Source: Clostridiaceae bacterium (lineage in GTDB: Bacteria; Bacillota; Clostridia; Saccharofermentanales; UBA5734). From it: 40,644 nt of DNA. Both the position numbers and the translations under genes were made by a program. The stretch covers positions 1-40,644 of the forward strand of contig JAAYJD010000204.1 of NCBI GenBank assembly GCA_012523135.1, in the 5' to 3' direction. Below the pieces are notes generated by a model that was not told where the DNA came from, did no database searches, and saw nothing but the letters and a program-made list of their open reading frames with translations. Shown in pieces: positions 1-13,397 of the stretch (position 1 is its first letter; every line of letters starts with the position of its first letter).

Positions 1-556
1 GCATAACGTGGAGAACTACCTGGCCGCGGCGGCCGCGGTCTGGCCGTACGTCAAGCCGGATGCGATCGCCGATGTCGCCCGCAGTTTTGGCGGCGTCGCC
101 CACCGCCTGGAGCTGGTTCGCGAACTGGACGGGGTCCGTTATTACAACAGCTCGATCGACACCAGCCCGACCCGGACCAAGGCCGCTTTGCGCGCCCTGG
201 CTGAACGGGGGGAGCGCGCCGTCCTGATCCTGGGCGGGCAGGACAAGAAATGCGATTACACGGGTCTGGGCGAAGCGATCCTCTCCGTGGCGCGCAAGAT
301 CGTGTATTGCGGCGCCAACAGCGAACAGATCGACCAGGTCTTGCGGCGTGAGGCCGGCTATGCCGGGGTGGCCTACGACAGCTTGCAGATCCGGCGCTGC
401 CAGCATTACCCGGATGCCGTCCGGGAAGCGCGGGCGCTGGCCGAACCCGGCGAGGTGGTCGTCTTGTCGCCGGCCGGGACCAGTTACGACCAGTTCCGCC
501 ATTTTGAAGAGCGGGGCGACCTGTTCCGCCAGCTGGTGAACGACCTCGAAGCCTGA
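1..556 (+). CDS. murD: UDP-N-acetylmuramoylalanine--D-glutamate ligase (MurD), C-terminal part, 5' truncated by window edge
   Basis: Frame is open to the left edge. Mur ligase C-terminal motifs: YYNSSIDTSPTRTKAAL, VLILGGQDKKCDYTGL, VVLSPAGTSYDQFRHFEERGDLF. Confidence 0.9.
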   Translation, partial: HNVENYLAAAAAVWPYVKPDAIADVARSFGGVAHRLELVRELDGVRYYNSSIDTSPTRTKAALRALAERGERAVLILGGQDKKCDYTGLGEAILSVARKIVYCGANSEQIDQVLRREAGYAGVAYDSLQIRRCQHYPDAVREARALAEPGEVVVLSPAGTSYDQFRHFEERGDLFRQLVNDLEA

Positions 557-604
557 GCGGGGTTGCTATTATCTCCGGTTTGCAGGATCGTGTTTTCTGC
601 CGAC

Positions 605-655
605 GCCTGGCCGGGCGGACCGCTGCGGTTGCCCGGTCAGGCAGGTTGTTGTTAT
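605..655 (+). terminator. Strong hairpin downstream of murD, possible terminator
   Basis: GCCTGGCCGGGC-GG-ACCGC-T-GCGGT-T-GCCCGGTCAGGC (605-642), followed by a T/G-rich stretch. Confidence 0.5.
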
Positions 656-696
656 AGTAGAGGTGAACAAGACCTGTTTGAAGGGAGATGACATCC

Positions 697-1215
697 ATGG
701 ACGTTTTATCCGCTATCCGGGAACGGCGCAGCATCCGCAACTACGCAGATCGCCCCGTCGAATCGGAAAAACTGGAAAAAGTGCTGGAAGCCGCCCGCTT
801 GGCACCATCCGCGAGCAACCGCCAAAACTGGAAATTCGTCGTGGTGCAGGACCGGGAGACCATCGCCCGGCTGGGCGACGCCTGCAACGGCCAGGCCTTT
901 GTCGGTCAGGCACCCGTTTTTATCGCGGCCTGTTCCACCGCGCCGGGCTCCGTCATGTCCTGCGGCCAGCCGCGCGATACCGTCGACCTGTCGATCGCCA
1001 CGGCCTACCTGATCCTGGAGGCGTATGAGCAAGGCCTGGGCACTTGCTGGCTGGGCAGCTTCAACGAAGGTAAGGTGAAGCGGCTGCTGGGCATACCGGA
1101 TCCGGTGCGCGTGGTTGCGGTAACCCCGCTCGGGTACGCAGACATCAGGCCCAAGCCGACCCCGCGCAAAACGCGCGAGCAGATTATCAGCTTTGAGACC
1201 TACCGGGACGATTGA
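697..1215 (+). CDS. Nitroreductase family protein
   Basis: MDVLSAIRERRSIRNYADRPVESEKLEKVLEAARLAPSASNRQNWKF is a typical nitroreductase N-terminus; GLGTCWLGSFNE and VVAVTPLGYA also match. SD-like aagggag upstream. Confidence 0.92.
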   Translation: MDVLSAIRERRSIRNYADRPVESEKLEKVLEAARLAPSASNRQNWKFVVVQDRETIARLGDACNGQAFVGQAPVFIAACSTAPGSVMSCGQPRDTVDLSIATAYLILEAYEQGLGTCWLGSFNEGKVKRLLGIPDPVRVVAVTPLGYADIRPKPTPRKTREQIISFETYRDD

Positions 1216-1255
1216 GCCGGCAGGCTTCTGATCTGCCTCTGCCCCGGTTGCATCA

Positions 1256-1774
1256 TCAGGTGCTTTCAGGTTTGCTGATCGAGTACAAGACGCAGCCGCG
1301 CAAGACGCCGCGGTAGGGAATCGAGCCTGATTTTTCGCTTTGTTTCAGGCCGCACTTTTCCATCACGCGCCGGCTGGCCGTGTTTTCCGAAAACGCCGTT
1401 GCGCTGACCTCGTCGAAACCGAGCTGGAACAAATCGGCAAGCGCGGCCCGCAGGGCTTGGGTCGCATAGCCGCGATTCTGGTGCGCCGGATGGATGACAT
1501 AGCCGATTTCGATGTGCCGCTCGTTGATGGCCACGTCATTGACAAAGCCGATCAGGCGTTCGCCCAGGTAAATGCCCCGCTCGTAGTGTTCTGCCGAATG
1601 GGAATAAGCCAGCAGCCGCCAGAACATGGCCGCAGCGTCTGCGGGTGCGGTAAAATCCGGCAGCATATAGGTATCCCTGATCGAATCATCTGTCAGCAGA
1701 CCGATCAGGCTTGGCTGGTCGCTCTCGCGGTAGGGTTTAAGGGTAAGTTGTTCGGTTAGCGTCATCTTGGCCAT
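1256..1774 (-). CDS. GNAT family N-acetyltransferase (RimJ/RimL-like)
   Basis: LTLKPYRESDQPSLIGLL; IGYVIHPAHQNRGYATQALRAAL acetyl-CoA motif; SENTASRRVMEKCGL. Confidence 0.88.
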   Translation of the reverse strand: MAKMTLTEQLTLKPYRESDQPSLIGLLTDDSIRDTYMLPDFTAPADAAAMFWRLLAYSHSAEHYERGIYLGERLIGFVNDVAINERHIEIGYVIHPAHQNRGYATQALRAALADLFQLGFDEVSATAFSENTASRRVMEKCGLKQSEKSGSIPYRGVLRGCVLYSISKPEST

Positions 1775-1831
1775 CCTGTCCGGCCTGGCACGCGGGCCGG
1801 TATGTGCTTCATTCAATGGCGAACCATCATG

Positions 1832-1869
1832 AAAAAGCCTCGTTGGCCGTTTGGGCAAACGAGGCTTTC
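1832..1869 (-). terminator. Rho-independent terminator after the tRNA-Tyr unit
   Basis: Minus strand AAAGCCTCGTT...AACGAGGCTTTTTC: 11-bp stem followed by a T run. Confidence 0.8.
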
Positions 1870-1954
1870 TGGTGGGAGGAGGTGGATTCGAACCACCGAA
1901 GTCGGTGACAACAGATTTACAGTCTGCCCCCTTTGGCCGCTCGGTAACCCTCCC
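1870..1954 (-). tRNA. tRNA-Tyr (GTA), CCA encoded
   Basis: GGGAGGGTTACCGAGCGGCCAAAGGGGGCAGACTGTAAATCTGTTGTCACCGACTTCGGTGGTTCGAATCCACCTCCTCCCACCA; class II with a variable arm; anticodon loop CTGTAAA. Confidence 0.96.
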
Positions 1955-1969
1955 ATGTTACGTATGTTG

Positions 1970-2046
1970 TGGTGGGCCTTCAGGGACTTGAACCCCGGAC
2001 CGACCGGTTATGAGCCGGCTGCTCTGACCAGCTGAGCTAAAGGCCC
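1970..2046 (-). tRNA. tRNA with CAT anticodon (elongator Met or Ile2), CCA encoded
   Basis: GGGCCTTTAGCTCAGCTGGTCAGAGCAGCCGGCTCATAACCGGTCGGTCCGGGGTTCAAGTCCCTGAAGGCCCACCA folds as a cloverleaf with anticodon loop CTCATAA. The loop and stem context resembles Ile2 (lysidine) tRNAs, but the identity is not certain. Confidence 0.93.
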
Positions 2047-2084
2047 ATATGTTGTCGCTTCGGGTTAGCGGGGCGACAAGGGGG

Positions 2085-2114
2085 ATTATAGACAAAGTGT
2101 GCGGAGCTTGTCAA
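2085..2114 (-). promoter_or_regulatory. Promoter of the CAU-tRNA/tRNA-Tyr unit
   Basis: Minus strand TTGACA (2109-2114), 18-bp spacer, TATAAT (2085-2090). Confidence 0.75.
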
Positions 2115-2120
2115 GCCTTT

Positions 2121-3293
2121 TCAAAACAGCAGCCTTTCGATGGCCCAGATCGCCAAACCGGCCAGGATCGCCAGTCCGAAGGCGATGAGATGCAGCGCTC
2201 GCTGCGTCAGGCGCAGCTGACGTCTGCCGATCAACTGGGTGTCGCCGATCAGGGCGATCGAGCAGGCGGCCAAGGCTGCGAAAGGCATGGCGCCCGTGGT
2301 GCCGGCCAGGTTGAAATAGAGCGTGGTGAAAACCAGCGAGGCACCGGTGCCCGGGATCAGGCCGATCAGGGCGCCGGCCAGGATCGCCAGGAGGGCACTT
2401 TGGGAAAAGAAGGCGGCGACATGCTCCGGGCCGATCAGGGCCAAAACGGCCTGGACCAGGAAGCTGAGCACGAAGATCAGCAGGATGATGCTGGCGCAAG
2501 TTTCGGCCAGGTCACCGACCGCATCGCCGGTATCTTCGAATTCATACTCGAAAATCTTGCCGAACTCGCGCGTCGTCATGTGGACGACCAGCCAGTACAT
2601 CACGATGATAAACAGGGCGAGCATCGACAGCCAGGAGACGAAGGGGATGCCCAGGGCCTGCAGCCGCGAGGAATCAAACCACGCCATGTGGTCGAGAGCC
2701 AGCACGAGCATCTGCAGAACAAAGGCGCCGCCGAAAAAAAACCAGAAGGCGCGGCCCAGAGTGTGGTAGCGGAAGTGGTGCAGCTTGTGCCGGAAGCGGT
2801 CCGGCAGGGCATGAAAATTCTCGTCGGCTTCGACGACCGCCTGGTTCATGCCGGCGGCCAGATCGGCTTCCAGCCAGGCATCCGCCTTTTTCTGCCAGCC
2901 GGGCAGATGGTTGAGCAGGTTGCCCAGGCCCACGGCCAGGAGCAGCTTGATCCCCGCGAGCGCCAGCCAGGCCAGCGGCTGGATGGACAGGATAATATAG
3001 GTCGCTTCCTCGCCGATGCCGATGATGCCGCCCAGCAGCGAGCCCGAACGGATGCTTTTGCGCCGGTAGATGCCGTACTGGAAGAGGAGGGTCCCGTCCA
3101 CCGGGATCAGGGCCAGGACGGTCATCAGGAACGGTCGATCCAGGCGGCGCCGCTCGATCAGGCGGCGCAGGGCGTCGCCTTTTTTATAATCGAGAATGCC
3201 GAACAGGAGCATCAGGAGCGCCATAACAGAACCGATTTCGAAAATCGCCGTATAGGCACTGGCAAAAGCGATGGTGAAGATTTTATCGATCAT
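2121..3293 (-). CDS. Putative 10-TM heavy-metal exporter/permease (ArsP_2-like)
   Basis: Many hydrophobic segments in two halves; GIGEEATYIILSIQPLAWLALAGIKLLLAVGLGNLL and LIPGTGASLVFTTLYFNLAGTTGAMPFAAL. Family assigned from recall of ArsP_2-type proteins. Confidence 0.7.
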   Translation of the reverse strand: MIDKIFTIAFASAYTAIFEIGSVMALLMLLFGILDYKKGDALRRLIERRRLDRPFLMTVLALIPVDGTLLFQYGIYRRKSIRSGSLLGGIIGIGEEATYIILSIQPLAWLALAGIKLLLAVGLGNLLNHLPGWQKKADAWLEADLAAGMNQAVVEADENFHALPDRFRHKLHHFRYHTLGRAFWFFFGGAFVLQMLVLALDHMAWFDSSRLQALGIPFVSWLSMLALFIIVMYWLVVHMTTREFGKIFEYEFEDTGDAVGDLAETCASIILLIFVLSFLVQAVLALIGPEHVAAFFSQSALLAILAGALIGLIPGTGASLVFTTLYFNLAGTTGAMPFAALAACSIALIGDTQLIGRRQLRLTQRALHLIAFGLAILAGLAIWAIERLLF

Positions 3294-3346
3294 GGCTGCT
3301 TCCTAGTTCTGGTTCCGGAAAAAGATTCACCGCGGTTAACTTGCCC

Positions 3347-3384
3347 GGAAAAAGCAAACGCCAGCCGGTTTTCCGACTGGCTGG
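3347..3384 (-). terminator. Probable terminator of tRNA-Leu
   Basis: Minus strand CCAGCC(AGTC)GG-AAAA-CCGGCTGG, then GTTTGCTTTTTCC. Confidence 0.5.
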
Positions 3385-3390
3385 TCTTAC

Positions 3391-3476
3391 TGGTGGGGAT
3401 GAAGGGACTTGAACCCTTACGACCCTTCGATCGACAGATTTTGAGTCTGTTGCGTCTGCCATTCCGCCACATCCCC
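3391..3476 (-). tRNA. tRNA-Leu (CAA), CCA encoded
   Basis: GGGGATGTGGCGGAATGGCAGACGCAACAGACTCAAAATCTGTCGATCGAAGGGTCGTAAGGGTTCAAGTCCCTTCATCCCCACCA; class II; anticodon loop CTCAAAA. Confidence 0.96.
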
Positions 3477-3497
3477 GCAGGTCTGCGGTACCGGATT

Positions 3498-3526
3498 ATC
3501 TTAACAAGGTTCTTGCATTCTGTCAA
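3498..3526 (-). promoter_or_regulatory. Promoter of tRNA-Leu
   Basis: Minus strand TTGACA (3521-3526), 17 bp, TAAGAT (3498-3503). Confidence 0.7.
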
Positions 3527-3541
3527 TTGATCCGGTATGCT
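3513..3541 (+). promoter_or_regulatory. Promoter of the pyr operon
   Basis: TTGCAT (3513-3518), 17 bp, TATGCT (3536-3541), just upstream of the PyrR-type leader. Confidence 0.65.
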
Positions 3542-3548
3542 AAGGAAA

Positions 3549-5177
<1,629 letters not shown>

Positions 5178-5181
<4 letters not shown>

Positions 5182-6458
5182 TGCGAATCGCGATCATCAA
5201 CGGACGCGTCCTCGACCCGTCCCAGGCGGCCGGCGAACCTGTTGCAAAGCCGGTTTTCATCGAAGACGGCCGACTTGTCGCAAAGCTGAGCGGCGACGCT
5301 GACCGGACCGTCGACGCGGACGGCCTGTTCGTCTTTCCCGGCCTGATCGACGCGCACTGCCACTTGCGCGACCCGGGCTACGAGTACAAGGAGGATATCG
5401 CCAGCGGCACGGCGAGCGCGGCCCGGGGCGGATTCACGACGGTCGCCTGCATGCCGAACACCCTGCCGGTCTGTGACCATGCGGCCCTGGTGCACTACAT
5501 CCGGGACAAGGCCGTACGCCAGGGCAAAGCCCGCGTCCTGCCGATCGGGGCGGTCAGCAAGGGTCAGCAAGGCCAGGAGCTGGCCGAGATCGGCCTGATG
5601 GCTGAAGCCGGCATCGTCGCCATCTCGGACGACGGCCACCCGGTGGAAACGGCTGACCTGATGCGCAAGGCGATGCTCTACGCCAGCCCGTTCAACCTGA
5701 CGGTGATCTCGCACTGCGAGGACATGAGCCTGGCCGGCGGCGGGCACATGAACGAGGGGACCTGGTCGACCCGGCTGGGCCTGCGGGGTATCCCGGACAT
5801 TGCCGAGTCGATCATGGTCGGTCGCGACTGCCAGATCGCCGGTTACACCGGCTTGCCGGTCCACATCGCCCATGTCAGCTGCCGCGCCTCGGTCCGCCTG
5901 ATCCGGGAAGCGAAGGCGCGCGGGGTGCCGGTCAGCGCCGAGACCTGCCCCCACTATTTTGCCCTGACCGAGCAAGCCTGCGACGGATACAACACGATGG
6001 CCAAAATGAACCCGCCGCTGCGCACGCCGGATGACGTCGAGGCGATCATCGAGGGCCTGGCCGACGGCACGATCGATGTCATCGCCACCGACCACGCGCC
6101 GCACCACAACGACGAAAAAGACCTTGAATTTGCCCTGGCCAGCAACGGGATCATCGGCTTTGAGACCGCGTTCGGGCTCGGGTACACGCTGCTGGTCCGG
6201 ACAGGCCGGCTGAGCCTTCGGCAGTTCCTGGCCGCGATGACCGTCAATCCAGCCCGCATCTTGCGCCAGCCGCTGGGTTCCCTGGCTGTCGGCGCGCCGG
6301 CGGACGTGCTCGTGGCCGATCTGGAGACGCCCTGGACGGTCGCCAGAAGCCAGATGCGGTCCAAATCGCGCAACACGCCGTTTGAAGGGATGACGCTGGC
6401 TGGTCGGCCGGTCATGACCATTTGCGAAGGGAGAATCACCCATGATGAACTTTGCTGA
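5178..6458 (+). CDS. pyrC: Dihydroorotase
   Basis: GLIDAHCHLRDPGYEYKEDIASGTASAARGGFTTV; ATDHAPHHNDEK. Confidence 0.97.
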
Positions 6459-7380
6459 CCGCTTGCAGGCCGCGATCCGGCGCACCCAGAACCCGACTGT
6501 GCTGGGTCTTGACCCGCAGCTCGAATACCTGCCGGCCTCGATGCGGGAAGCCTACCGGGAGACCGGCACGCCCGGCCAGGCGACCGGTTTGGCCCTCGCC
6601 GCCTTCAACATGCGCCTGATCGACGCGCTCGCCGACATCATCCCGGCTGTCAAGCTGCAAGCAGCTTTTTACGAGCAAATCGGCCTGCCCGGTCTCGAAG
6701 CCCTGCGCCAGACCATCGCCTACGCCCGCCAGAAAGGCCTGCTCGTGATCGTCGATGCCAAGCGCAACGACATCGGCTCCACAGCCAGCGCTTACGCCCG
6801 CGCTTATCTGGACGAGGCGATCCTGATCGACAACAGCCGCCAGGCGGCGTTCGAAGCGGATGCCCTGACACTCAACGGCTACCTGGGCCTGGACGGCATC
6901 GAACCCTTCCTGGCCCCTTGCCGCGCGCGCGGCAAAGGCGTATTCATCCTGGTCCGGACCTCGAACCCGTCCGCCGGCGATTTGCAGGACCTTATCCTGG
7001 CCGATGGCCGCCAGGTCTGCGAAGCCATGGCCGATCTGGTCGCGGCCTGGGGCGGGGACCTCATCGGCGACAGCGGCTATTCTTCGGTCGGCGCGGTGGT
7101 CGGCGCGACCTGGCCGCAACAGGCCGTCAAGCTGCGCAAGCGCATGCCGCACGCCCTGATCCTGGTTCCGGGGTACGGCGCACAAGGCGCCACCGCCGAT
7201 GACGCGGTCCAGGCTTTCGGGCCGGATGGCGGCGGCGGACTGGTCAACGCCTCGCGCAGCCTGATGCTGGCTTATAAGAAACACCAGATGGATCCCGACT
7301 TGTTCGACCTGGCCGCCCGCCGCGAGGCACTGGACATGCGCCAGGCACTCCAGGACGCCCTGGCCCGCAAGCGGCAGTAA
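6442..7380 (+). CDS. pyrF: Orotidine-5'-phosphate decarboxylase (longer PyrF type)
   Basis: NPTVLGLDPQLEYLP; VKLQAAFYEQIGLPGLEAL; IVDAKRNDIGSTASAYARAYL; LILVPGYGAQGATADD. Confidence 0.95.
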   Translation: MMNFADRLQAAIRRTQNPTVLGLDPQLEYLPASMREAYRETGTPGQATGLALAAFNMRLIDALADIIPAVKLQAAFYEQIGLPGLEALRQTIAYARQKGLLVIVDAKRNDIGSTASAYARAYLDEAILIDNSRQAAFEADALTLNGYLGLDGIEPFLAPCRARGKGVFILVRTSNPSAGDLQDLILADGRQVCEAMADLVAAWGGDLIGDSGYSSVGAVVGATWPQQAVKLRKRMPHALILVPGYGAQGATADDAVQAFGPDGGGGLVNASRSLMLAYKKHQMDPDLFDLAARREALDMRQALQDALARKRQ

Positions 7381-7448
7381 AGCAATCCTGTTGCATAACA
7401 ACGTATAATTATGTAAAATAACGAATAAATATGCATTAGAGGTGCTTT

Positions 7449-10733
<3,285 letters not shown>

Positions 10734-10742
10734 GAGTGTGCC

Positions 10743-11534
10743 ATGTTGCCTGAAGATCCGATTGAACACGCCGTGACCATCCGGTCGGTGCGCCGCCTCA
10801 ACAGCCTGACGGCGGTCCTGGTCCTGGACGCGCCGCTTATCGCTGCCGCCGCAACACCCGGCCAGTTTGTCAATGTCACCTGCGACCAGTTTCTGCGCCG
10901 GCCGATCGGGATCATGGCCGTCCAGCGCCGTGAAGGCCTGATCGAACTGGGCATTCGCGCGGTTGGTGCGGGGACTCGCAACCTGCTGCAAAAAAAGCCC
11001 GGAGACCCGCTGTCCGTACTCGGTCCGCTGGGACACGGCTTTCAGCTGGACGGGCTGCGGCGCGTGATCACGGTCGGCGGCGGCAGCGGCGTTTTTCCGC
11101 TTTTTTTCGTGCAGCAAGTCTGCCGGGAACGCGGCATCGATGCGCTGGCGGTTTGCGGCTACCGCTCGAAGAACGAAAGCATCCTGCGGGACGAATACGC
11201 CGGGCTGGGCTGCCAGACGCTCTTTGCCGCCGATGCGGGCGACCTGGATGTCGCCGGTCAGGCGGCCGACGCCCTTGCGCAGCTGCTTCGTCAGCTGCCG
11301 CCTGTTCCCGGTACGGCTATCCTGACCTGCGGGCCGCGCCCGATGATGCAGGCCGTAGCCGAACTGGCCCGCCGGAACCAGCTGCCCTGCCAGGTCTCTT
11401 TGGAAGAGCGGATGGCCTGCGGAATCGGCGTCTGCCTGGTCTGTGCCTGCCAGGTCAAGGCAGACGGGAAGACCGGCTACCAGCGCTGCTGTGTCGACGG
11501 GCCGGTCTTTGACGCGGAGGTGGTGGCATGGTAA
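10743..11534 (+). CDS. pyrK: Dihydroorotate dehydrogenase electron-transfer subunit
   Basis: PGQFVNVTCDQFLRRPIGIM; GPLGHGF; 2Fe-2S motif EERMACGIGVCLVCACQVK...CCVDGPVFDAEVV. Confidence 0.96.
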   Translation: MLPEDPIEHAVTIRSVRRLNSLTAVLVLDAPLIAAAATPGQFVNVTCDQFLRRPIGIMAVQRREGLIELGIRAVGAGTRNLLQKKPGDPLSVLGPLGHGFQLDGLRRVITVGGGSGVFPLFFVQQVCRERGIDALAVCGYRSKNESILRDEYAGLGCQTLFAADAGDLDVAGQAADALAQLLRQLPPVPGTAILTCGPRPMMQAVAELARRNQLPCQVSLEERMACGIGVCLVCACQVKADGKTGYQRCCVDGPVFDAEVVAW

Positions 11535-12445
11535 AGACAGCGCTTCAGATCGGCTCCCTCAGCCTGAAAAATCCGGTGCTGGCCGCGTCCGGCACCTTCG
11601 GGTTCGGCCGGGAGATGGCCCGCTTCCAGGACCTGTCGCGCCTGGGCGGCATCTGCTCCAAGGGCTTGACGCTGCACCCGCGCGCGGGCAATCCGCCGCC
11701 CCGGGTCGCCGAGACCAGCTGCGGCATGCTCAACAGCGTCGGGCTGCAAAATCCGGGCCTGGACGCCTTCTTGCGCGATGAACTGCCCTTTATGCGCCAA
11801 CTGGGCTGCGCGGTCATCGTCAATGTCGCCGGACACAGCACCGACGAATACTGCGAAATGTGCCGCCGGCTCGACCAGACCGCCATCGACGCGATCGAGC
11901 TGAATTTGTCCTGCCCCAATGTCCGCGAAGGCTGCATGCTGATCGGCAGCGAAGCCCGCCAGATCGAATCGCTCATCCGCCAGGTCAAGCTGGAGACAAA
12001 AAAGCCGGTCTGGGCCAAGCTGACACCCAACGTGACCAGCATCGCCGACATGGCGCTGGCCGCCCAGCGGGGCGGGGCGGACGCGATCGTCCTGATCAAC
12101 ACGCTGCTGGGGATGGCCATCGATCACCGCACCCGCCGGCCGGTACTCGGCAACAACACCGGCGGCCTGTCCGGACCGGCGATCAAGCCGGTCGCCCTGC
12201 GCATGGTCGCCGAGGTCAGCCGCCTGGTCGACCTGCCCCTGATCGGCGTCGGCGGGATCATGAACGGCCAGGACGCCCTCGAGTTCCTGGTCGCCGGTGC
12301 GTCGGCCGTTGAGGTCGGCACGGCCAGCCTGATCCGGCCGGCCGCCTGCCAGGATATCCTGGCTGAGATGCAGGCGCTGGCCCGGGTTGACGGAGTCGAT
12401 GACCTGGCCGAGTACCGGGGCACGCTCCAGCTGTGGGGCGGCTGA
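11528..12445 (+). CDS. pyrD: Dihydroorotate dehydrogenase B (NAD+), catalytic subunit
   Basis: LKNPVLAASGTFGFGREMARF; IELNLSCPNVREG; LPLIGVGGIMNGQDALEFLVAGASAVEVGTA. Confidence 0.97.
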   Translation: MVKTALQIGSLSLKNPVLAASGTFGFGREMARFQDLSRLGGICSKGLTLHPRAGNPPPRVAETSCGMLNSVGLQNPGLDAFLRDELPFMRQLGCAVIVNVAGHSTDEYCEMCRRLDQTAIDAIELNLSCPNVREGCMLIGSEARQIESLIRQVKLETKKPVWAKLTPNVTSIADMALAAQRGGADAIVLINTLLGMAIDHRTRRPVLGNNTGGLSGPAIKPVALRMVAEVSRLVDLPLIGVGGIMNGQDALEFLVAGASAVEVGTASLIRPAACQDILAEMQALARVDGVDDLAEYRGTLQLWGG

Positions 12446-12530
12446 AGCACGCCCGCTTTTCCAGGCCATAGCCCTGTGTTACACTAGATCCAACCAGCCG
12501 GGCCGGAAACGGCCCAGTTAAGGAGGAACC

Positions 12531-13397
12531 ATGAAGCCGATCGACCGGGAACAGCTGATCCACTGGCTGTTTGCCACCAGGGCCCTGCGCGCCGCGCCGG
12601 CAGCTGAACCATTCTGGTACACATCCGGTACACTGGGTCCCTATTACATCAACACGCATTTCCTCTATGGCGGCGAAGACGCGGCCAACGGCCTGCTGCG
12701 CCTGATCGACGATCTGGCCGCCAGTCCGCTGGATCTGCCGGCCGCGGTGCATGCCGCGGTGCTGCGCCAGTACGCGGAAAACCCGATCTACCGCCAGTTG
12801 ATGGACCAGCTGGCCGACCAGCTGACATCCGTTCCCGGCACGCTGATCTCCGGCGGCGAGCGGCGCGATTATTTCTTTTCCGTCGGCGCTGCCCATTTGC
12901 TGGGCAAGCCCCATGTCTACCTGTTCAAGGACCAGACGGCCGTCATCTGTACCGCTGACGGCAAGCGGACCGAGCTGCTGCGAGATAACGCGCTGGCCGG
13001 CCAGGTTGTCTGCCATGTCGCGGACCTGGTGACGGAGGCGTCCAGCTACACCCGTTCCTGGCTGCCCGCGCTGCGGCGGACCGGCGCCCGGATGCCGCTG
13101 ACCCTGGCAGTGGTCGACCGCAACCAGAACGGCCGCCAGGTCCTGGAGGCTGAAGGCACCCGGCTGATCAGCCTGGTGATGATCGATCCGGATCTGTTTC
13201 ACCAGGCGCGCGCGACCGGCCTGATCGATGCGGCGCAGCTGGATCAGATCCTCAGGTTTATCGCCGATCCCAAAGCGTACATGCAGCAGTTTTTACGCGA
13301 ACATCCCTCGTTTTTGGCAGACCAGCTCGCCCGGGGCGGCAAGAACGCCGAACGGGCCCGCCTTTGCCTGGAGTCTGGCTATGGCTCGGACTGCTGA
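12531..13397 (+). CDS. Orotate phosphoribosyltransferase-like protein (divergent)
   Basis: FWYTSGTLGPYYINTHFLYGG and GTLISGGERRDYFFSVGAAHLLGKPHVYLFKD resemble OPRT; located at the end of the pyr operon; SD aaggagg. The PRPP-loop region (HVADLVTEASS) is degenerate. Confidence 0.72.
   Translation: MKPIDREQLIHWLFATRALRAAPAAEPFWYTSGTLGPYYINTHFLYGGEDAANGLLRLIDDLAASPLDLPAAVHAAVLRQYAENPIYRQLMDQLADQLTSVPGTLISGGERRDYFFSVGAAHLLGKPHVYLFKDQTAVICTADGKRTELLRDNALAGQVVCHVADLVTEASSYTRSWLPALRRTGARMPLTLAVVDRNQNGRQVLEAEGTRLISLVMIDPDLFHQARATGLIDAAQLDQILRFIADPKAYMQQFLREHPSFLADQLARGGKNAERARLCLESGYGSDC

Noticed and set aside
2049-3530. 493-aa plus-strand ORF opposite the 10-TM exporter and tRNA-Leu
   Set aside because: Overlaps a tRNA and a membrane-protein gene on the other strand; Q/G/D/H-rich low-information sequence.
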